From NCBI GenBank assembly GCA_026394095.1, contig JAPKYY010000156.1:1648-17403 (forward strand): a DNA stretch of 15,756 nucleotides, read 5' to 3'. A model generated the notes under the pieces. The model had not been told where the DNA came from. It made no database searches and saw nothing but the letters and a program-made list of their open reading frames with translations. Positions 7,029 to 11,315 of this stretch are shown piece by piece. The DNA is from Acidobacteriota bacterium (GTDB lineage: Bacteria > Acidobacteriota > Terriglobia > Bryobacterales > Bryobacteraceae). Every line of letters begins with the position of its first letter. The first letter of the stretch is position 1. Made by a program: the position numbers and the translations under genes.

Positions 7029-7808
7029 ATGAGCATTCGCGCTACGGCTACCATCACGGCAGTTTTGGTGGACGATGAACGTTTGGCCCGGGAAGAGCTG
7101 GAATTCCTGCTCCGGGATTTCGTTGACATCGAGGTGGCAGGGGTGGCTGAAAATGGGGTTCAGGCACTGGAAGTCATTGAAAAGATTGATCCTGATCTTG
7201 TCTTTCTCGATGTGCAAATGCCGGGTTTGGACGGATTGGGTTTGATTCGGCGGCTACAGGAAAAAAATGTACGGTTGCCATATTTTGTTTTAGCAACAGC
7301 GTTTGACCAGTACGCAGTTGAGGCATTTCGGCTGGAAGCGATGGATTATTTGCTCAAACCGGTGGAAAAAGACCGGCTGGGAGTGACAATCGAAAGGGCC
7401 AAAAGATACCTCGCCGAGCATGGGGAGATGGCCGAATCGGGTTTGCTTGAGGCCGGCAGGGTTTCGAGCCCCAAGAGTAAGGTAGTGGTGCGGACGGGGA
7501 GCCGGAATTTGCTGATCGATACCAGCGAAGTAATCTATGCAACGATTGAGGACGGTTTGATCCAGATTGTTGCGACGACAGTTACCGGTGAGAGCAGCTA
7601 CAAGACGATCGATGAGTTGCAGGGGGATCTAGACCCTGAGGTGTTTTGGCGTGTACATCGGGGTTATCTTGTGAATCTGAACCGGATCCGGGAAGTGAAT
7701 CCGTGGTTTCACTCAAGCCTGATGTTGAAGATGGATGACGGCAAGGGTACGGAAGTGCCGGTGAGCCGGGCTCATGCCAAGAAGCTGCGGGCATTTTTGA
7801 AGTTATAA
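7029..7808 (+). CDS. LytTR-family response regulator (LytR/AlgR type)
   Basis: A 259-residue two-domain regulator. The receiver domain (about 9-128) has acidic pocket residues D15-D16, phospho-acceptor D61 (VFLDVQMPGLDG), T90 and K110 (YLLKPVEKDR). The LytTR DNA-binding domain spans about 151-257, with SEVIYATIEDGLIQI, then FWRVHRGYLVNLNRI and the final VPVSRAHAKKLRAFL. Members usually answer a LytS/5TM or 7TM histidine kinase, but none is in the window, so the regulator is an orphan here. The following small gene begins 16 nt after the stop, with a ribosome site overlapping the stop codon, so the two are probably co-expressed. No likely LytTR direct-repeat target was found upstream. Confidence 0.9.
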   Translation: MSIRATATITAVLVDDERLAREELEFLLRDFVDIEVAGVAENGVQALEVIEKIDPDLVFLDVQMPGLDGLGLIRRLQEKNVRLPYFVLATAFDQYAVEAFRLEAMDYLLKPVEKDRLGVTIERAKRYLAEHGEMAESGLLEAGRVSSPKSKVVVRTGSRNLLIDTSEVIYATIEDGLIQIVATTVTGESSYKTIDELQGDLDPEVFWRVHRGYLVNLNRIREVNPWFHSSLMLKMDDGKGTEVPVSRAHAKKLRAFLKL

Positions 7809-7823
7809 GGAGGAGGCTGCGCG

Positions 7824-8090
7824 ATGGCTTCGGTATACAAGGAACGGTCGGATGAGCTGGAGAGATTTGAATTCCAGTTTGGGGTGGAGCGTGGGCGGTT
7901 GGCGATGGCGCAGGATCTTTTAACGGATGCACTGAGCCTGGTGGGGCAGCATGGAGTTTATTGTCAGAGTATTCGCCAGCCGGGAAAGCCAGCGATGGAC
8001 TTGCAGATCATTCTGAAGTTGCTCAATGACAGCAAAGAGCTGGTGACCGATGTGATGGACGGGCTCAAGGGGCCACAGAAGCCCGCCTGA
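7824..8090 (+). CDS. Small helical protein downstream of the response regulator, unknown function
   Basis: An 88-residue soluble protein with no signal peptide or membrane helix. It is predicted mostly helical: a charged helix at about 5-40 (ERSDELERFEFQFGVERGRLAMAQ...) and another at about 60-80 (DLQIILKLLNDSKELVTDVM). They are separated by a loop with one cysteine (C48) and PGKP. A very strong ribosome site, AAGGAGG at 7807-7813, overlaps the regulator's stop codon and sits 10 nt before the ATG, so its synthesis is tied to the regulator's transcript. No family was recognised. It could modulate the regulator or its missing kinase, which is inference from position only. Confidence 0.65.
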   Translation: MASVYKERSDELERFEFQFGVERGRLAMAQDLLTDALSLVGQHGVYCQSIRQPGKPAMDLQIILKLLNDSKELVTDVMDGLKGPQKPA

Positions 8091-8116
8091 ACACACCTCG
8101 AGTGAGTGTGTTCAGG
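8086..8116. terminator. Strong hairpin between convergent genes
   Basis: CCTGAACACAC (8086-8096) is the exact reverse complement of GTGTGTTCAGG (8106-8116), with a 9-nt loop. The stem begins within the last codons and stop of the small rightward gene. No T-run follows on either strand, so it is not a textbook intrinsic terminator. Its place between two converging genes fits a transcript end or 3'-stabilising structure for either. Confidence 0.5.
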
Positions 8117-8195
8117 GGCAATGTTGGCTAGGGCCTGATTGCGGGTTCAATTGTCAAGGATCTTGCGGCTGTTGGGCCTGGGTTGTAGGTGGTTG

Positions 8196-8825
8196 TTATG
8201 CAGCTAGCTTTGCAGCGCGGTGTTTGTCGACGATTTCGCGCGCTTCTGGCATTAGGGCCATCAATCGGACTGCGAGCAGGCCTGGGCTGGTTTTGCTTAG
8301 GTCGGCTTTGCGGACATCAAACATGGGGAAAGTGGCCGGGATGTCGACGATTTTGTCGAAGAGATAGACTTCGGTGTGGATATCCATAGCGAGAACTCGG
8401 TCTCTTTGCAGCTTTGTCAGCTCTTTGAGGGCGCGGTCGGCGCGGCGCTCCTGGGCGGCGCAGAGTTTGAGGATGCGCTCCATTTGGGTGAAGAGGATTT
8501 GGTTATTGGGTTCGTTTGACCAGCGGTCCTGGGCGTCGATTTCCATTTGTCTAGCCCGGTCGACCTGGAAGAGGGCGAAGACGTAGCGCTCAAAAGTTTG
8601 GAGCTCGAGTTCGCCTTCGGGGAGGCATTGCTTCAGGAGTTTGGCCTTTAGGGCATCATATTGGCTTCGATCGTGCGGATTGTTTTCGAAGATGGTTGTT
8701 GGGTTGGCTGTTAGTCCGTGGCGGGTGCTGTTGGCTGCGTATTTGGTGCGGCCTTCTTCGGTTTTGGGGCCTGTAGACTTCTTTGCGTTTTGCCTGTTGG
8801 CATCGATTTGAGCTTGTGTTGACAT
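8196..8825 (-). CDS. STGPKT-motif protein of an acidobacterial multi-copy family, unknown function
   Basis: A 209-residue protein from the chosen ATG (8825). The N-terminus reads NRQNAKKSTGPKTEEGRTK and then NSTRHGLT (10-39). I recall this motif in many paralogous hypothetical proteins of Acidobacteria, always at the extreme N-terminus, which is why this start is preferred over in-frame upstream starts at 8843 (ATG) and 8867 (GTG). A GAAGGA ribosome site lies about 10 nt before it. The rest is highly charged and helical, likely coiled coil (about 60-150, with FERYVFALFQVDRARQMEIDAQDRW and ERRADRALKELTKLQRDR). There is no signal peptide or membrane helix. The many lysines and arginines at the N-terminus could bind nucleic acid, but no function is established. 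It stands alone on this strand. Confidence 0.65.
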   Translation of the reverse strand: MSTQAQIDANRQNAKKSTGPKTEEGRTKYAANSTRHGLTANPTTIFENNPHDRSQYDALKAKLLKQCLPEGELELQTFERYVFALFQVDRARQMEIDAQDRWSNEPNNQILFTQMERILKLCAAQERRADRALKELTKLQRDRVLAMDIHTEVYLFDKIVDIPATFPMFDVRKADLSKTSPGLLAVRLMALMPEAREIVDKHRAAKLAA

Positions 8826-8852
8826 GGCTCGGTTGTCCTTCATTTGAAATAG

Positions 8853-8878
8853 AAAAAGGAGGCGCACGGAGCACCTCC
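8853..8878 (-). terminator. Intrinsic-terminator-like hairpin in the leader of the STGPKT gene
   Basis: On the minus strand GGAGGTGC (8878-8871) pairs with GCGCCTCC (8865-8858) through eight pairs including one G-T wobble. A 5-nt loop separates the arms, and TTTTT (8857-8853) follows immediately. This is the standard form of a factor-independent terminator. It lies 27 nt before the chosen start of the STGPKT gene, and no gene ends upstream on that strand. It is either an attenuator in that gene's leader or the 3' end of an unrecognised small RNA. Confidence 0.55.
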
Positions 8879-9113
8879 CGATTTAGAAGCTAGCAGGTGG
8901 GTTGGGCGATTCCGAACCACGATTTTTCGAAGCTGTTGATTTCAGGGGAGATTGAGTTGCAAAAAAGTCGTTAACGCCTTCCACGAGCACGTACAAGTTC
9001 TTGGCTCATAAACCAGGATGAAAATGCCGGCCTCTTGGAATCCTCACGCTTACGCATGGGGTTGGTCGGAGATCAATTATCGTCAAGCTATTGATTTTGA
9101 ATACATTTAGCAA

Positions 9114-9142
9114 TGGACATACGTAACGTGCGCTTGTATGCT
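9114..9142 (+). promoter_or_regulatory. Promoter for the VapB-like antitoxin gene
   Basis: TGGACA (9114-9119) and TATGCT (9137-9142) are separated by 17 bp. Each matches four or five consensus bases. The box ends 6 nt before the ATG at 9149, so the message would be leaderless or nearly so. TACGTAACGT inside the spacer (9120-9129) resembles half-sites in the palindrome before the HTH-MNT gene. Confidence 0.4.
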
Positions 9143-9148
9143 GTGGAA

Positions 9149-9376
9149 ATGAATCTCACTCTTTCCGTAAATGACGATGTGGTTCAAAAGGCTCGAAAGC
9201 GAGCAGAGCAGTTGGGGAAGAGTGTGAACCAATTGTTTCGTGAATGTCTGGAAGAGTTGGCAGGGAAGCCGGATCCGGAAAGGGATGCGGCGGAGTTTGA
9301 ACGGCTATCAAAGATATCGCAAGGGGATTCCAAGGGTTGGAAGTTCGATCGCGAAGAAGCGCATGAGCGCCGATGA
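9149..9376 (+). CDS. VapB-like ribbon-helix-helix antitoxin, orphaned
   Basis: A 75-residue protein (start MNLTLSVND). A strand is followed by a helix (DDVVQKARKRAEQLGKS) and a second helix (VNQLFRECLEELAG), the ribbon-helix-helix pattern of DUF6364/VapB-type antitoxins. The charged, flexible tail (from about residue 42) normally wraps the PIN toxin. An in-frame ATG exists at 9113, but the family start is at the MNLTLS strand. The stop TGA overlaps the ATG of the next frame (ATGA at 9373-9376), the classic vapB-vapC coupling. The toxin frame that follows is only 21 codons long, so this antitoxin has lost its local partner. It could still repress its promoter or neutralise a related toxin elsewhere. 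Confidence 0.75.
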   Translation: MNLTLSVNDDVVQKARKRAEQLGKSVNQLFRECLEELAGKPDPERDAAEFERLSKISQGDSKGWKFDREEAHERR

Positions 9377-9438
9377 GAGAGGATTTGAACGCGGGGAGTA
9401 GTTTGGGTGAGGTGCGGGTAGTGAATCCGTTTGTGTAG
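9373..9438 (+). pseudogene. Internally deleted PIN-domain (VapC) toxin remnant, copy 1
   Basis: A 21-codon frame, MREDLNAGSSLGEVRVVNPFV, opening in the ATGA overlap with the antitoxin. The part from E3 on matches the C-terminal tail of PIN toxins, which commonly ends in EDL-n-G, then G-V-x-V-x-NPF. All of the catalytic PIN domain, about 100 residues with its acidic residues, is missing. The frame joins the original start codon directly to the last strand without a frameshift. This looks like an internal deletion of a vapC. The DNA from 9386 to 9440 is repeated almost exactly after the HEPN gene. Confidence 0.65.
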
Positions 9439-9440
9439 CT
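9386..9440. repeat. 55-bp direct repeat, left copy
   Basis: Matches 10579-10633 at 53 of 55 positions; differences are A/T at 9410/10603 and G/A at 9435/10628. The sequence is the 3' end of a VapC-type gene including its stop codon. Identity falls off sharply on both sides. The start-to-start distance is 1193 bp, and the space between holds the whole HTH-MNT/HEPN module. Confidence 0.9.
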
Positions 9441-9472
9441 GCTGAATGGAATCCTTAGTAGATTGGATGGGT

Positions 9473-9501
9473 TTGCACGTCTTACGTATTTAACGTAAGA
9501 T
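9473..9501 (+). promoter_or_regulatory. Promoter with palindromic operator for the HTH-MNT/HEPN operon
   Basis: TTGCAC (9473-9478) and TAAGAT (9496-9501) are 17 bp apart, and the ATG (9509) follows the -10 by 7 nt with no ribosome site. A perfect palindrome fills the spacer: TCTTACGT (9480-9487) and ACGTAAGA (9493-9500) with 5 nt between. Further half-site-like sequences (GTACGTA at 9503-9509, GCGTAAA at 9513-9519) extend into the gene. This arrangement suits repression by a dimeric winged-helix protein, most simply the operon's own first product. Confidence 0.6.
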
Positions 9502-9508
9502 TGTACGT

Positions 9509-10132
9509 ATGGAGCGTAAATCGCCAATCGCCGATGTTTTGCTGGGAAAAACCAAACAGAATCTGCTGTCGGCGATTCTGTTGCAACCCGAACGCTCCTG
9601 GTATCTCAGCGAAGTTGCGCGTTACCTCCAGGTTCCGCCGTCGAGTCTCCAAAGAGAACTCGCGCAGTTTGTCGAGTCCGGTATTGTGGTCAAGCGACAA
9701 GACGGAAATCGGGTTTACTTTCAGGCCGACCGGACCTGCCCAGTCTTTGAAGAGTTGTTCGGCCTCTTAACCAAGACGGTCGGACTTGCCGACCTTGTTC
9801 GAGATGCCTTGACACCGTTCCAGGATAGAATTGAGCTGGCTTTTATCTATGGCTCCGTAGCGACGAGTCGAGAGCGGTCATCGAGTGATGTTGATCTGAT
9901 GCTTGTTGGCGAAGCTACTCTTGCTGAGGTAGCCTTTCCAGTAAGGGAACTGGAATCCCGGTTGGGGCGAGTTGTCAATCTGACGGTGTACACTAGCCTT
10001 GAGTTCGCGAAGCGAGTAGCGGAGAAGAACCACTTACTGACCGCTGTACTCGAGACTGAACTTCTATTCATTCTAGGCACGGCAAATGACTTGGCAAGAC
10101 TTGTTAAACGCCCAAAGGGTTCGCGCCCATAG
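9509..10132 (+). CDS. Winged-HTH/MNT nucleotidyltransferase fusion (antitoxin-like)
   Basis: A 207-residue protein. Residues about 14-75 form an ArsR/MarR-like winged helix (LLSAILLQPERSWYLSEVARYL, SSLQRELAQFVESGIV, and a wing KRQDGNRVYFQAD). Residues about 100-200 form a minimal nucleotidyltransferase with the GSX10DXD signature: G115, S116, D127 and D129 (IYGSVATSRERSSSDVDLMLVG). The third acidic residue expected in the next strand is replaced by N157 (RVVNLTVY). In two-gene HEPN-MNT systems the MNT protein is the antitoxin, in MntA by adenylylating the HEPN toxin. Here an attached DNA-binding domain would add autoregulation. It overlaps the HEPN gene by 47 nt, so translation is coupled. 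Confidence 0.8.
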   Translation: MERKSPIADVLLGKTKQNLLSAILLQPERSWYLSEVARYLQVPPSSLQRELAQFVESGIVVKRQDGNRVYFQADRTCPVFEELFGLLTKTVGLADLVRDALTPFQDRIELAFIYGSVATSRERSSSDVDLMLVGEATLAEVAFPVRELESRLGRVVNLTVYTSLEFAKRVAEKNHLLTAVLETELLFILGTANDLARLVKRPKGSRP

Positions 10133-10529
10133 GACCAGTCCTCAGGAGATTCTTGATCTTCGCGCTGTTGTTGAACGAGACCTTGCCGACTCCAAAATTC
10201 CTGAGCTTTCCGATGATCGCCGCTTTGCCACCGCCTATAACGCCGTCCTGCAACTGACCAAAATTGTGATCGCATGCGAGGGCTACAGGGTTGTTGGCCT
10301 CGGCCATCACCAGACGACGTTTCAGGCTTTGGAACTGGCACTGGGGCCATCTGTTCTCACCTTCTCTGCCTATTTCGAACAGTGCCGCCGCCAGCGAAAC
10401 CAAGTTGATTACGATATGGCAAATGTCGCGACTGAAGCAGATGCAGACCTGCTCATTCAGAAGGCTGAGGATTTCCAGAAACTTGTTGAGGGGTGGATCA
10501 AGAGCAATCATCCTTTGTATTCTGTCTAG
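10086..10529 (+). CDS. HEPN-like domain protein, partner of the HTH-MNT protein (toxin-like)
   Basis: A 147-residue, mainly helical protein. Helices at about 20-35 and 45-66 (RRFATAYNAVLQLTKIVIA), a GHHQTTFQALELALG segment (73-87), and a signature YFEQCRRQRNQVDYD (96-110) give the layout of a HEPN fold. The usual ribonuclease motif is R-x4-6-H. Here R104-N105 is followed by D108-Y109, so the expected histidine is a tyrosine (R-x4-Y). It may be inactive as an RNase, use another residue, or be a target of the MNT domain. The 47-nt overlap with the MNT gene argues for one complex. I recognise the pair as a recurring HEPN/MNT combination but know no experimental study of this version. Confidence 0.7.
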   Translation: MTWQDLLNAQRVRAHRTSPQEILDLRAVVERDLADSKIPELSDDRRFATAYNAVLQLTKIVIACEGYRVVGLGHHQTTFQALELALGPSVLTFSAYFEQCRRQRNQVDYDMANVATEADADLLIQKAEDFQKLVEGWIKSNHPLYSV

Positions 10530-10631
10530 CCGAACGGCCAGTGTTCCGCAGGGGCGGAGGTACTGGTGAACGAAGAGCTGAACGCGGGGAGTAGTTTGGG
10601 TGTGGTGCGGGTAGTGAATCCGTTTGTATAG
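10530..10631 (+). pseudogene. C-terminal remnant of a PIN-domain (VapC) toxin, copy 2
   Basis: Directly after the HEPN stop, the same frame stays open for 33 codons. From about 10545 it reads SAGAEVLVNEELNAGSSLG, then VVRVVNPFV and TAG. This is the last part of a PIN toxin: the strand with LVxEEL and the terminal V-x-V-x-NPF strand. It is longer at its 5' side than copy 1 but has no start codon or catalytic region. It shares the HEPN gene's frame, so readthrough of the TAG would give a HEPN-VapC-tail fusion; this is probably coincidence. It shows that a vapC-like gene once ended here. Confidence 0.6.
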
Positions 10632-10633
10632 CT
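10579..10633. repeat. 55-bp direct repeat, right copy
   Basis: Partner of 9386-9440, with two mismatches in 55. It forms the right boundary of the HTH-MNT/HEPN module and encodes the terminal residues of the VapC remnant. Homologous recombination between the copies would excise exactly one repeat plus the module, leaving vapB and a single vapC tail. Confidence 0.9.
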
Positions 10634-10653
10634 TGTGATTGCTAAAATGCATT

Positions 10654-10715
10654 GGCCTCCGGAGATCGTTTGCCTGAGCAGTGGATCTTCGAAGGCCGAT
10701 GGAGTGTGTTTTTTT
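10654..10715 (+). terminator. Probable terminator after the HEPN operon
   Basis: GGCCTCCGGAGATC (10654-10667) pairs with GATCTTCGAAGGCC (10684-10697) at 13 of 14 positions, counting one G-T wobble and one mismatch. A short TGC/GCA stem sits in the loop. A run of seven T (10709-10715) follows 11 nt later. The gap before the T-run is longer than standard, so efficiency is uncertain. The leftward gene ends at 10725 just beyond. Confidence 0.45.
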
Positions 10716-10724
10716 ATTTGTTAG

Positions 10725-11258
10725 TTATTCGAGGTAGTAGGCGGTGACGTTGACGGAGACTTCGGCCTGGGCGGTTGAGGTGTACTTGTTGACGATTGCG
10801 CAGAATTGGGTGCCGGGCTTGGAGTAGAACTTGACCGGTTGGCCGGCGATGTAGCCCGTGTAGTTGGGGTGCCAGCGGAAGAGCTGCGTGTAAGGTACGT
10901 AGTGCTCGTTGGTGGAGTAGCTGCTGGTGGTGAAGGCGAGGGTGAATTCGCCGGGGAAGCCTTGCAGTGGCATGGGGGCGTTGGGGTCTGCCTTCCAGGC
11001 TTTGGCTTGTGAAGAGACATACTCGACCACCAGAGTGCGGTTAGAAGGGACGTTGATGCAGGCCTTCTTTGTGGTGTCGCCGTAGGCAAAGGAGACGTCG
11101 AGGTTGAAGTTGACACTTCGTTCTCCGCCTTTCTCCAAGACGGGCTGCGGTGCCACTGGTAATGACAACGGGACCGTCACGATCTGTGCTGAGGCTGTGT
11201 TGGCCAGCGTGAATGCGCTCATGGTAAGAGCTAATGTTGCGATTGATTTGATGTTCAT
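10725..11258 (-). CDS. Secreted protein of unknown function
   Basis: A 177-residue protein with a clear signal peptide: K4, a hydrophobic core at about 6-20, and cleavage after ASA (residue 24). The mature part is beta-rich (SVNFNLDVSFAYG, RTLVVEYVSSQA, FTLAFTTSSYS, TAQAEVSVNVTAYYLE). It has two cysteines only, C67 and C153, well placed for one disulfide in the periplasm or outside the cell. No catalytic motif or known family was recognised; it may be a small beta-sandwich. An AGGAAA sits rather far (about 14 nt) before the ATG. It is 57 nt downstream of the ADOP permease gene on the same strand, but no function links them. Confidence 0.65.
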   Translation of the reverse strand: MNIKSIATLALTMSAFTLANTASAQIVTVPLSLPVAPQPVLEKGGERSVNFNLDVSFAYGDTTKKACINVPSNRTLVVEYVSSQAKAWKADPNAPMPLQGFPGEFTLAFTTSSYSTNEHYVPYTQLFRWHPNYTGYIAGQPVKFYSKPGTQFCAIVNKYTSTAQAEVSVNVTAYYLE

Positions 11259-11315
11259 GTTCGTTTGTTGTTTCCTGCCTGTAGTGCGATGGCAGTTACA
11301 AAAAACGATCAGGAA

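Larger units (their letters stand above)
8826..9148. other. Divergent intergenic region between the STGPKT gene and the antitoxin gene
   Basis: About 320 bases with no convincing coding frame. It contains a terminator-like hairpin just upstream of the leftward gene (8853-8878) and promoter elements for the rightward antitoxin (9114-9142), both listed separately. A stretch near 8905-8925 superficially resembles a tRNA T-arm but does not fold as one. Nothing else was recognised in the middle part (8930-9100). Confidence 0.5.

Noticed and set aside
8900..8930. tRNA-like T-arm sequence (GGTTCGGAATC) on the minus strand
   Set aside because: The loop has an extra base, flanking bases do not pair, and no acceptor, anticodon or D-arm could be found.
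9386..10633. Insertion sequence with terminal repeats
   Set aside because: The 55-bp repeats are direct, encode a vapC tail, and enclose no transposase or inverted termini, so a transposon is not supported.
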